64,000 bases of DNA from Chryseobacterium taklimakanense (GTDB lineage Bacteria; Bacteroidota; Bacteroidia; Flavobacteriales; Weeksellaceae): the NCBI RefSeq assembly GCF_900187185.1, contig NZ_LT906465.1, forward strand, positions 2,418,001 to 2,482,000. Direction: 5' to 3'. A program made the position numbers and the translations under genes. Positions 33,682-41,022 of this stretch are shown here, piece after piece. Under the pieces are notes generated by a model. It was not told the DNA's origin and made no database searches. It was given only the letters and a program-made list of their open reading frames with translations. The first letter of the stretch is position 1. Each line of letters opens with the position of its first letter.

Positions 33682-33689
33682 TATTTTTG
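33682..33689 (+). promoter_or_regulatory. -7 promoter element for the glutamate-synthase-like gene
   Basis: TATTTTTG lies 18 nt before the ATG at 33708, in a very AT-rich 240-bp gap. Confidence 0.4.
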
Positions 33690-33707
33690 AAAAATTTTTA
33701 AAACTTT

Positions 33708-35219
33708 ATGAGAGATAAATTTCTGCGATGGGGAGTCGTGCTGCTCATTATCACATGGGCCATATCACTGCTGATCAGGGCGCATTACTGGATTCCCATA
33801 CTGTTAACCGTAATTTACTTGGTTGGGGTTTACAATGCGAACCAAACCAAACATGCGATCTTAAGGAACTTCCCGGTTTTAGGGTATTTCCGCTATTTTT
33901 TTGAAAGCATTTCACCCGAGATGCAGCAGTATTTCATCGAAAGGGAAACCGATGGAAAGCCTTTCCCAAGAAATGAGCGTTCAGCCGCATACAGGCGTGC
34001 GAAAAACCTTAGCGACACCGTGGCCTTCGGTACCCAGCTGAACATCAACCACAGGAAATATGAAGGAATTAAGCATTCCATTTATGCAAAGTCACCGAAA
34101 GAAGAATTGCCAAGGGTGATGGTAGGGAACGAGCAGTGTTCGCAGCCTTACAGTGCGTCGCTTTTCAATATTTCAGCAATGAGTTTCGGTTCACTGAGCG
34201 ACCGTGCACAGATTTCCCTAAACCGGGGCGCCAAAAAAGGAAACTTCTATCATAACACCGGCGAAGGTGGAATTTCACCTTACCACATGGAAGGTGGCGA
34301 TCTGTGCTGGCAGATTGGTACGGGGTATTTCGGCTGCCGCGATGAGGAAGGCAAATTCTCGGCGGAACTTTTTGCAGAGAAATCCAAAATCCCAAACGTG
34401 AAAATGATCGAAATCAAACTTTCACAGGGAGCAAAACCTGGACACGGGGGTGTACTACCGGGATCAAAAAACACTCCGGAAATCGCTAAAATACGGCACG
34501 TAACACCGGGAATGACGATTATTTCGCCACCGTCGCATTCCGCATTTTCCAATGCGGCCGGTTTGTTGAAGTTCGTGCAGCAGCTGCGTGAGCTGTCCGG
34601 CGGAAAACCTGTCGGTTTCAAACTTTGCATTGGTGATACTAAAGAGTTTGAAGAAATCTGTGCCCAGATGAATGTCCTGAAAATCTATCCGGATTTTATC
34701 ACGGTCGATGGTGCTGAAGGGGGCACCGGAGCAGCACCGCCAGAATTTTCTGATGGGGTGGGCATGCCTCTGGAACCTGCATTGATGTTCGTGAACAAAA
34801 CTTTAAAAAGCTACAACGTAAGAAATAAGCTTAGAGTAATTGCCAGCGGCAAAGTGCTGACGTCTCTCGACATTTTGAGAGCGATTGCAATGGGCGCCGA
34901 TATGTGTAACAATGCCCGTGGCTTCATGTTTTCGCTGGGCTGCATCCAGGCGTTGCGCTGCAACAACAATACCTGCCCGACAGGTGTGGCTACACAGGAT
35001 AAAATGCTGATTAAAGGCCTTGATGTAACCGATAAAGCGGAAAGGGTATATCATTTCCATAAAAACACGCTTCATACCTGCAACGAACTGATTGCTGCTG
35101 CCGGCCGCGATTCCTACGATCAGGTAGATGCCAGCATGTTTATGCGTGGTGATGAATTTGACCAATTGGCAGACCTTTATTTCCCGGATATTTTGGGGAA
35201 TGTGAAAAACAGAAATTAA
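33708..35219 (+). CDS. FMN-binding glutamate synthase-family protein
   Basis: This 503-residue protein carries two membrane helices at its N-terminus (about residues 8-40), then the FMN/Fe-S domain of glutamate synthase large subunits. Landmarks are SFGSLSDRAQISLNRGAKKG, NTGEGGISPYH, QGAKPGHGGVLPG, TVDGAEGGTGAAPPEF and GCIQALRCNNNTCPTGVATQD, whose cysteines probably bind a 3Fe-4S cluster. The glutamine amidotransferase domain and the C-terminal gltB domain are absent. Such proteins are widespread and their true reaction is unsettled; a membrane-attached flavoprotein is the safe description. The gene is followed by a shared terminator. Confidence 0.88.
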   Translation: MRDKFLRWGVVLLIITWAISLLIRAHYWIPILLTVIYLVGVYNANQTKHAILRNFPVLGYFRYFFESISPEMQQYFIERETDGKPFPRNERSAAYRRAKNLSDTVAFGTQLNINHRKYEGIKHSIYAKSPKEELPRVMVGNEQCSQPYSASLFNISAMSFGSLSDRAQISLNRGAKKGNFYHNTGEGGISPYHMEGGDLCWQIGTGYFGCRDEEGKFSAELFAEKSKIPNVKMIEIKLSQGAKPGHGGVLPGSKNTPEIAKIRHVTPGMTIISPPSHSAFSNAAGLLKFVQQLRELSGGKPVGFKLCIGDTKEFEEICAQMNVLKIYPDFITVDGAEGGTGAAPPEFSDGVGMPLEPALMFVNKTLKSYNVRNKLRVIASGKVLTSLDILRAIAMGADMCNNARGFMFSLGCIQALRCNNNTCPTGVATQDKMLIKGLDVTDKAERVYHFHKNTLHTCNELIAAAGRDSYDQVDASMFMRGDEFDQLADLYFPDILGNVKNRN

Positions 35220-35220
35220 A

Positions 35221-35256
35221 AAAAAGCGGGATTCAATTTGAATCCCGCTTTTTTTA
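35221..35256. terminator. bidirectional terminator
   Basis: A perfect stem of about 14 bp (AAAAAGCGGGATTC... with GAATCCCGCTTTTT) lies between convergent genes, with T-runs on both strands. Confidence 0.85.
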
Positions 35257-35973
35257 TCTTGGCGTTGTTCTGTAAATCTGGAAGTTGAAGACAAATGACC
35301 TGTTCCTGAAACTCATTCCGGAGTACGGATAGTGTTCGTCTCTCGCAAATGCTGCTCTCGATGGAACCAGGATCACGCCCTGAAGGTTATAGTTTGCTGA
35401 ATTTGGCAAATTAAAACTTTTAAAATATTTCAGACCTTCCTGGAAGCCTTCGATCTCGTAATATGCCCTTGTCTTATTGCTGGCATCCATCACAGACTGC
35501 TTTACATAATAGTATGACGGGTCCACTTCTGGGTTTCCGGTGCCGTCAATCGTGTTGGCAAACGGAATCTCAGAAACATACTCGATGCCGTTGTTTTCCT
35601 GTGCTACGAACGAGTAGGATCTCTGCATGATGCTGATGATATCCGTTGCGCCGATGGCAGTTCCAGGATTTGGCTGCGCACCTTCGCGCACAATGACGAT
35701 TACACCTGAAGGGAGTTTTTGAACATTAAGTTCAGAAAGTTTTTTATTGGCATCATCAGATGTATCTGTGCTGCTAAATCTTGTGATTTTTCCCGATGCA
35801 TCCAGATAATGCTCATCCATATATTTCGCAATCGCTTTGTCATCATTGCTGTTTTGCACAGTTAGATCTTTCACTTCATCCTTAATGATAGATTCAGTGC
35901 TGTCAGTGTCTTCTTTGCGGCAAGATGTAACGGTCAACGCTGCGGCAGCGATATATATTAGGGCTTTTTTCAT
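35254..35973 (-). CDS. FKBP-like lipoprotein
   Basis: This 239-residue lipoprotein has lipid-accepting C18 (VTSCRKE). After an acidic linker it ends with a diverged FKBP-type peptidyl-prolyl isomerase domain (about 110-239): GFQEGLKYFKS, GVILVPSRAAFARDEHYP and SFVFNFQIY align with the FKBP core strands. Related FKBP lipoproteins (such as GldI in Flavobacterium) assist gliding/secretion, but orthology is not shown here. It shares a 40-bp divergent promoter region with the S4-domain gene. Envelope protein folding is a reasonable inference. Confidence 0.75.
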   Translation of the reverse strand: MKKALIYIAAAALTVTSCRKEDTDSTESIIKDEVKDLTVQNSNDDKAIAKYMDEHYLDASGKITRFSSTDTSDDANKKLSELNVQKLPSGVIVIVREGAQPNPGTAIGATDIISIMQRSYSFVAQENNGIEYVSEIPFANTIDGTGNPEVDPSYYYVKQSVMDASNKTRAYYEIEGFQEGLKYFKSFNLPNSANYNLQGVILVPSRAAFARDEHYPYSGMSFRNRSFVFNFQIYRTTPR

Positions 35974-35982
35974 ATTAATGAT

Positions 35983-35990
35983 TATTTTTG
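35983..35990 (+). promoter_or_regulatory. -7 element for the S4-domain gene
   Basis: TATTTTTG lies 23 nt before the ATG at 36014 and faces the divergent FKBP-like gene. Confidence 0.45.
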
Positions 35991-35996
35991 AATACG

Positions 35997-36004
35997 CAAA
36001 AGTA
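35997..36004 (-). promoter_or_regulatory. -7 element for the FKBP-like gene
   Basis: On the minus strand TACTTTTG lies 23 nt before the ATG at 35973. It interleaves with the promoter of the divergent S4-domain gene. Confidence 0.45.
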
Positions 36005-36013
36005 AAAAAAATA

Positions 36014-36451
36014 ATGAGAATTGATAAATTTTTGTGGAGTGTAAGGTTTTACAAAACCCGCAGCATGGCCTCAGATGAAATAAAGAAAAACCGTGTTTCG
36101 GTAGGAGAAAATGTCGTGAAATCCTCCAAAGAGATCAAAGAAGGCGATATCATCAAAATAAGAAAAAACCAGATCGATTATAAGATCAAGGTGTTGCAGA
36201 TTCCCAAAAGCAGAATTGGGGCTAAACTGGTTCCTCTTCATGTCGTGGATATGACAGATAAAGAACAGTATGAAATCCTGAAAATGCGCCGTATGGAGCA
36301 GAATTATTACCGCATAAAAGGCGAGGGACGGCCAACCAAGAAAGACCGCCGCGAAATCGAGGATTATGTTTCTGCAGATGATCCAGAGGTGGCGGCAGGC
36401 GACGAAGATTATTGGGACAGCTTCTTTAATACGTCGGAAGATGATGAATGA
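36014..36451 (+). CDS. hslR: S4-domain RNA-binding protein, Hsp15/HslR-like
   Basis: From the ATG at 36014 this is a 145-residue protein. A longer in-frame extension begins inside the divergent gene and is rejected. The S4 domain opens it (MRIDKFLWSVRFYKTRSMASDEIKKNRVSVGEN is its beginning, split here as RIDKFLWSVRFYKTR, then VSVGENVVK). A basic middle and an acidic tail (DYVSADDPEVAAGDEDYWD) follow. Hsp15 homologues rescue stalled 50S ribosomal subunits carrying peptidyl-tRNA. The last 26 bases overlap the 3' end of aroK convergently. Function is inferred from family. Confidence 0.85.
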   Translation: MRIDKFLWSVRFYKTRSMASDEIKKNRVSVGENVVKSSKEIKEGDIIKIRKNQIDYKIKVLQIPKSRIGAKLVPLHVVDMTDKEQYEILKMRRMEQNYYRIKGEGRPTKKDRREIEDYVSADDPEVAAGDEDYWDSFFNTSEDDE

Positions 36452-36944
36452 TTTCTTCCGCAATATCCTCGGGAGTCCGGTGGTCTGTGTTGACTGTGAA
36501 CCGGCATTTATTGTAGTAGGCGTTTCTTTCAAAGAGGTGTTTGGCAATAAATTCAGGTAAATCCTCATCGGCGATATTGGCGAGGAGCGGACGCTTAGCT
36601 TTTTGTTTTTTTAGGCGGTCTGACAAGGTTGCGACGTTGGCACGAAGATAAAAACTCAACGAATTTTGATTGATGACATCCATATTATTGTAGTAAGCCG
36701 GTGTGCCGCCTCCTAAACTTAAAACGCAGTTGTTTTCAGTGGCTAGAACTTCCTCCAGAACTTCTCTTTCCTGTTTTCTGAAGAAGATCTCACCCTTTTT
36801 CTGGAATATTTCGGGGATGGTGAGTTTATTTTTTTTCACAATTTCTTTGTCCAGGTCAATGAGTTTGAAATTGAGTTTATCGCTCAATATTTTGGAAATG
36901 TGAGATTTACCGCTGCCCATATAGCCGGCCAAAGAAATTATCAT
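36426..36944 (-). CDS. aroK: shikimate kinase
   Basis: AroK phosphorylates shikimate in aromatic amino-acid synthesis. The 172-residue protein shows the P-loop G10-S-G-K-S14 (GYMGSGKS), the shikimate-binding LIDLDKEI segment, IFQKKGEIFFRKQE, the GGGTPAYY loop and a lid region with KRPLL. The length matches bacterial shikimate kinases. It converges on the S4-domain gene with a 26-bp overlap and is divergent from the tRNA cluster promoter region. Confidence 0.93.
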   Translation of the reverse strand: MIISLAGYMGSGKSHISKILSDKLNFKLIDLDKEIVKKNKLTIPEIFQKKGEIFFRKQEREVLEEVLATENNCVLSLGGGTPAYYNNMDVINQNSLSFYLRANVATLSDRLKKQKAKRPLLANIADEDLPEFIAKHLFERNAYYNKCRFTVNTDHRTPEDIAEEIIHHLPTY

Positions 36945-36976
36945 GTTTTAAATTTAAACAAATATCTAAAAAAATT

Positions 36977-37005
36977 TTGAGAATTTAAAAAAAGCCCTAT
37001 CTTTG
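36977..37005 (+). promoter_or_regulatory. promoter of the tRNA-Lys/Leu/Lys cluster
   Basis: TTG (36977-36979), an 18-nt spacer and TATCTTTG (36998-37005) match the Bacteroidota consensus. The first tRNA begins about 35 nt after the expected start of transcription. Confidence 0.65.
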
Positions 37006-37046
37006 CACCACTTTTTGAGCAGTTAACACTGCCAATAAAAGTGGCC

Positions 37047-37119
37047 GACCTGGTAGCTCAGCTGGTAGAGCAATACACTTTTAATGTATGGGTCCTGGGT
37101 TCGAATCCCAGCCAGGTCA
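37047..37119 (+). tRNA. tRNA-Lys(TTT), first copy
   Basis: A full 73-nt cloverleaf has acceptor stem GACCTGG/CCAGGTC, anticodon stem ATACA/TGTAT with loop CTTTTAA (anticodon TTT), and T arm CTGGG/CCCAG. CCA is not encoded. A37 in the loop is the site that TsaD and MtaB modify. Confidence 0.97.
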
Positions 37120-37157
37120 CAAACAAAAGAAGCCCGTATGTGTTACGGTTTTTTTTT

Positions 37158-37240
37158 GCCTGTGTGGTGAAATTGGTAGACACGCCATCTTGAGGGGGTG
37201 GTTTCCTATGGATGTGCTGGTTCGAGTCCAGTCGCAGGCA
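37158..37240 (+). tRNA. tRNA-Leu(GAG)
   Basis: An 83-nt class II tRNA has acceptor stem GCCTGTG/CGCAGGC, anticodon stem CCATC/GGTGG with loop TTGAGGG (anticodon GAG) and a long variable arm. CCA is not encoded. It lies between two identical tRNA-Lys genes. Confidence 0.95.
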
Positions 37241-37316
37241 CAGTGAAAGTATATAGAGAATTTGAAATTCTTTATCTCAATTTTTCTTAATTGGTAAAAT
37301 TGTTAATTAAGAAAAA

Positions 37317-37389
37317 GACCTGGTAGCTCAGCTGGTAGAGCAATACACTTTTAATGTATGGGTCCTGGGTTCGAATCCCAGCCAGGTCA
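37317..37389 (+). tRNA. tRNA-Lys(TTT), second copy
   Basis: This copy is identical base for base to the tRNA-Lys at 37047-37119, with anticodon TTT. The identity extends only a few bases past the gene (CACAAA), so it is a gene duplication with little flank. Confidence 0.97.
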
Positions 37390-37442
37390 CAAATTTGCTG
37401 AAAAGTAAATTTTTTTCATATTAATATTTTGTGATTTGGTGT

Positions 37443-37470
37443 TCAAAGGCTTCCTTCGGGAAGCCTTTGA
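37443..37470 (+). terminator. UUCG hairpin after the tRNA cluster
   Basis: A perfect 12-bp stem (37443-37454 with 37459-37470) is closed by a TTCG loop, which makes an exceptionally stable hairpin. The T-run is short, so termination is likely but not certain. Confidence 0.6.
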
Positions 37471-37623
37471 TGTTTGCGGTGTTGTTTCTGAAGATTTAAA
37501 AAGTACTTTTATGTTTCAATAAAAATTTTAAGAAAACTGTACTTATTCTTTGAATAAATCTATCCTAAGGGAAGTGTTATGTTCTGGTTTGAAGTAACCC
37601 GGGAAATTTTAACTGATAAAAAT

Positions 37624-38472
37624 TTAGTCTAAATGTTTATTGTCAATCAGCCGCACCTCCCCGGCAAATGCGGCGATAAATGCGCGGTAATTTCTGTCTT
37701 TGTAAAAGAAATCTGTCTCCTTCAGGGTTTCTTCATCTGCGATGATGAAATATTCCAGCACAATTCCGCTGGTTTTTTCAAAGATTTTGTTCACCCGGTC
37801 TTTAATCTCCGGGATTGATACTACGCGGAACCAGTCGTTTACCTGCGTCAGCGTTTCGTGTATTATTTTGGCAGTTTTTCTCTGCTCCGGCGTTAATCTT
37901 TCGTTTCTGGAGCTCCTGGCCAGTCCGCTGTCTTCTCTTAGTGTGGGAACACCGTGTATTTTTACAGGAAGATTTTTCTTTTCAACCATTTTCTTGATGA
38001 TGGCCAGCTGCTGATAATCTTTTTCACCAAAGTAAGCGTTGTCCGGCTGCACCTGGCGGAAGAGTTCTTCAACCACTGTTCCCACGCCATCAAAATGTCC
38101 CGGCCGGAATTTGCCTTCCATTTCGTTTTCAAGACCGTCGAAATCGTATTTTTCGCTTTTCAGGCCGTTGGGATATATGTCCTGCTCTTTCGGGATATAA
38201 ACCGCGTCAATATTTCCTGTAGATTCAAGCAGTTTTATGTCTGCTTCTACCGTTCGGGGATATTTTTGCAGATCAGCGCTGTTGTTGAACTGTGTAGGGT
38301 TTACAAATATGGATGAAATTACCAAGTCATTTTCCTTGCGGGCAGCTTCATATAGAGAAAGGTGTCCTTCATGCAGGGCTCCCATCGTGGGTGCAAAACC
38401 AATCTTTTTTCCCATTTCCCTGTTTCGCTCGATATAGGCGCACAGTGCGTTTTTACTTCTCAGTACTTCCAT
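37624..38472 (-). CDS. panC: pantothenate synthetase
   Basis: PanC joins pantoate and beta-alanine with ATP to make pantothenate (vitamin B5), the precursor of coenzyme A. The 282-residue protein has the ATP-site motif PTMGALHEGHLSL (residues 28-40, H34 and H37), VNPTQFN, GEKDYQQLAI and the KMSKS-equivalent LARSSRNERL. It is divergent from the starch-synthase-like gene. The adjacent pair is common in Flavobacteria. Confidence 0.95.
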   Translation of the reverse strand: MEVLRSKNALCAYIERNREMGKKIGFAPTMGALHEGHLSLYEAARKENDLVISSIFVNPTQFNNSADLQKYPRTVEADIKLLESTGNIDAVYIPKEQDIYPNGLKSEKYDFDGLENEMEGKFRPGHFDGVGTVVEELFRQVQPDNAYFGEKDYQQLAIIKKMVEKKNLPVKIHGVPTLREDSGLARSSRNERLTPEQRKTAKIIHETLTQVNDWFRVVSIPEIKDRVNKIFEKTSGIVLEYFIIADEETLKETDFFYKDRNYRAFIAAFAGEVRLIDNKHLD

Positions 38473-38598
38473 CTTTTTTTAAGGTATGTTTCAAACAAAA
38501 ATAATTAAAAAAATCAAAAGCTAAAATATCTGTAAACTTATTTGCAGTGTGAGATATCTTAAAAATCGTTAATTTAAAATTATTATTTCAAAATTTCG

Positions 38599-38606
38599 TA
38601 CTTTTG
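38599..38606 (+). promoter_or_regulatory. -7 element before the starch-synthase-like gene
   Basis: TACTTTTG lies 38 nt before the ATG at 38645 in the panC divergent region. Confidence 0.4.
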
Positions 38607-38644
38607 CGGTGAATTGTGTCTTTAAAAAAGATCAGGAAGAAATT

Positions 38645-39415
38645 ATGCCGAATCAGAAAATATTATACGTTACCACCGAGATGTATCCTTATCAGGAAGA
38701 GAGCAGCATGGCGGCAACGGTGAACAGGATGGCGCTGAAGATGCACCATGAGGGAAATGATGTGAGAGTGTTTATGCCGCGGTTTGGGCTGATAAGTGAA
38801 AGAAAATTTCAGCTTCACGAGGTCATCAGGCTTTCCGGGATGAATATCATTATTAATGATCTTGATCAGCCGCTGATCATAAAGGTGGCATCTCTGCCGG
38901 GTGAGCGTTTGCAGGTTTATTTTATTGATAATGAAGAATATTTCCAGCGCAAATCCTATTATACAGACGAGGAGGGAAAAGGTTTTGAAGACAATGGCGA
39001 GCGTGCCGTCTTCTTTGCCAGAGGCGTGATAGAAACCATCAAGAAACTGAACTGGGTGCCCGACGTGATCCACATCAACGGTTGGATGTCTTCACTCATT
39101 CCAATATACCTGAAGACCTTCTACAAGAACGATTATTATTTTAAAGATACTAAAATTGTAATTTCCGTTTACAATGAGGAAAATGTGCAGCTTACCGATA
39201 CGGTAAAGGAAGTGCTGCAGTTTGACAATATTTCTGAGCTTAAATCGTTAGAATCCCCAAACTCTGAACAGTTTGTGACCGACAGTCTGAATTTTGCTGA
39301 TGTAGTGGTAAAAGGCGATGAGTTCCTGGAAGGTAATATTGATCAATCCTACGAAAAGGCCAAAGTACAAAAAGCGGACTATGTGGAGCCTGACGCTATC
39401 GAAAAAGTTTATTAA
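38645..39415 (+). CDS. starch/glycogen synthase N-terminal-domain-like protein
   Basis: This 257-residue protein (ATG at 38645) aligns with only the N-terminal GT5 domain of glycogen synthases: KILYVTTEMYPY, NRMALKMHHEGNDVRVFMPRFG and PDVIHINGWMSSLIPIYLK. The C-terminal GT-B domain is missing. The ADP-glucose-binding K-x-G-G motif of GlgA is replaced by E18-E19-S20-S21. A catalytic glycogen synthase role is therefore unlikely; a regulatory or structural role is possible. The gene is followed after 16 bp by the DUF4270 gene and then glmS, an apparent operon. Confidence 0.8.
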   Translation: MPNQKILYVTTEMYPYQEESSMAATVNRMALKMHHEGNDVRVFMPRFGLISERKFQLHEVIRLSGMNIIINDLDQPLIIKVASLPGERLQVYFIDNEEYFQRKSYYTDEEGKGFEDNGERAVFFARGVIETIKKLNWVPDVIHINGWMSSLIPIYLKTFYKNDYYFKDTKIVISVYNEENVQLTDTVKEVLQFDNISELKSLESPNSEQFVTDSLNFADVVVKGDEFLEGNIDQSYEKAKVQKADYVEPDAIEKVY

Positions 39416-39431
39416 TCTATTTGAATTTTCA

Positions 39432-41012
39432 ATGACAAAAAATATTAAGAGTATTTTTAAAACTTCTGTTTTATTAATGGCCGGAAGTTTTATGCTGTGG
39501 AACTGTGAATCTGAAGCTGATAATTTAGGTTCACAATTTTTTGAAGGGGCATCTGCAGAAGGGGTGAACAAGGCTTATGATGTAATTGCGTACAACATCA
39601 GCAATAATGATACGATACGGAGTGATGCTTCAAAACTTACATACGCAACTCTGGGAGCTTTCAATGAACCGCAGTTCGGTTTGCAGAAATCCAGCTATGT
39701 GACTCAGGCAAGGCTTTCAACCTACAATCCTGACTTCGGGACGAATCCTGTTGTAGACTCGGTGGTTCTTGAGATTAAGCCGGTATATCCCACAGATTCA
39801 GTAAAAACGGTGACCGATGACAAATTTGTTTATCCAGATGGAAATGTAGAAGCTAAAAAAGTAACCAATACGTATCCAGTTACGAAATACGGAAACAAAA
39901 ACCTGAAGCTGACCGTAAACGTTCATGAAGTGACCGATTTCCTTGGCGCACCGTCAGATATAGTTTATTCTGACCAGGTGGTAAATTACAGCACTTTACT
40001 TGGAAGCAAACAGATTGGCGGCACCGTTACTGGTACCACAATAACCAAAAAGACCGATAATTCGGAACTTTATAAAAGTGATCCATACATCCGTGTAAAT
40101 CTGGACAAGAATTTCTTCCAGAATAAGATTATTGCCAAAAAAGGGCAGCCGGAACTTTCTGATGCTTCTAATTTCATAAGATATTTCAAAGGCATCAGAA
40201 TTTCTGTAGCAGAAAACGACGGCTACATCTTCAAATTCACGCCAAACGACACGCAGATTAAAATCTATTATAAAAGTGATGTCACTTCCAACGGGACTAC
40301 AAAGGCAACTGCGGCAGTTTACCCGATATCTTTAGGTTCCGGAAATGTTCATTTTAACCAGATTGCAAATGTGCGTACGGGTACACCTTCTGAACCTTAC
40401 GGCAAAACGGCTGCAGTAAATTACCAAACAGGTGATAAAAGGATCTACGCCCAGGGAATGGGCGGTCCAAGTGTTGGGATCAGGATTCCGGCGGCTACAG
40501 TAGCACAGGTGCGTGAACTTTATAAAACTCAAAAAATAGGAATTCTTTCCGCGAAAATAAAACTGTATTCCGACACATCAGTTTGGAATAACAGTTATGA
40601 AAAACCAACAAATTTTACCTCGGAATATTTTGATCCTACAAAACCTCAAAAAGAAAGGAGGGATATGTCAACCTTCCTGACAGATCTTGCAGCTTTCTCT
40701 GCAAACGGGGCAATACAGTTGATCAAAGGTTATAACCTTGATAAAAATCCTGCTTATTACGAACTGACTGTTACTCAAACCTTCAAAGATATTATCGAAA
40801 AATCAGAAGAAGCGAAAGATATCGCATTATCGGTGGGGGCTTATGATTTGAATTCCAATACCGGAATGCCGGTGGCACAGCAGTACAACACAAGAGTCTA
40901 TACGCCGAACAGAATTGTCCTGGTAGGTACGGATACAGATAATCCGGCTAACCCGCAGCTGGCAAACAGGGCTCAACTTCATATTATTTATTCAACTAAA
41001 AAAACTCAATAG
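39432..41012 (+). CDS. DUF4270 lipoprotein
   Basis: From the ATG at 39432 this is a 526-residue lipoprotein with C25 (FMLWNCES). Repeated all-beta signatures of DUF4270 include GAFNEPQFGLQKSSYVTQ near the N-terminus, an interior VDSVVLEIKP, and a C-terminal NRAQLHIIYSTKK. It is expected on the outer membrane or in the periplasm of Bacteroidota, function unknown. A longer in-frame start would lie inside the preceding gene and is rejected. It is 10 bp upstream of glmS. Confidence 0.88.
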   Translation: MTKNIKSIFKTSVLLMAGSFMLWNCESEADNLGSQFFEGASAEGVNKAYDVIAYNISNNDTIRSDASKLTYATLGAFNEPQFGLQKSSYVTQARLSTYNPDFGTNPVVDSVVLEIKPVYPTDSVKTVTDDKFVYPDGNVEAKKVTNTYPVTKYGNKNLKLTVNVHEVTDFLGAPSDIVYSDQVVNYSTLLGSKQIGGTVTGTTITKKTDNSELYKSDPYIRVNLDKNFFQNKIIAKKGQPELSDASNFIRYFKGIRISVAENDGYIFKFTPNDTQIKIYYKSDVTSNGTTKATAAVYPISLGSGNVHFNQIANVRTGTPSEPYGKTAAVNYQTGDKRIYAQGMGGPSVGIRIPAATVAQVRELYKTQKIGILSAKIKLYSDTSVWNNSYEKPTNFTSEYFDPTKPQKERRDMSTFLTDLAAFSANGAIQLIKGYNLDKNPAYYELTVTQTFKDIIEKSEEAKDIALSVGAYDLNSNTGMPVAQQYNTRVYTPNRIVLVGTDTDNPANPQLANRAQLHIIYSTKKTQ

Positions 41013-41022
41013 AAAAAAAATT

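Noticed and set aside
35837-36013. N-terminal extension of the S4-domain protein
   Set aside because: The extension is the antisense of the FKBP-like lipoprotein start; the S4 domain begins exactly at the ATG at 36014, behind its own promoter element.
37047-37389. Identical tRNA-Lys copies as att sites of an integrated element
   Set aside because: They enclose only one tRNA-Leu, with no integrase or cargo; a tRNA gene cluster explains them.
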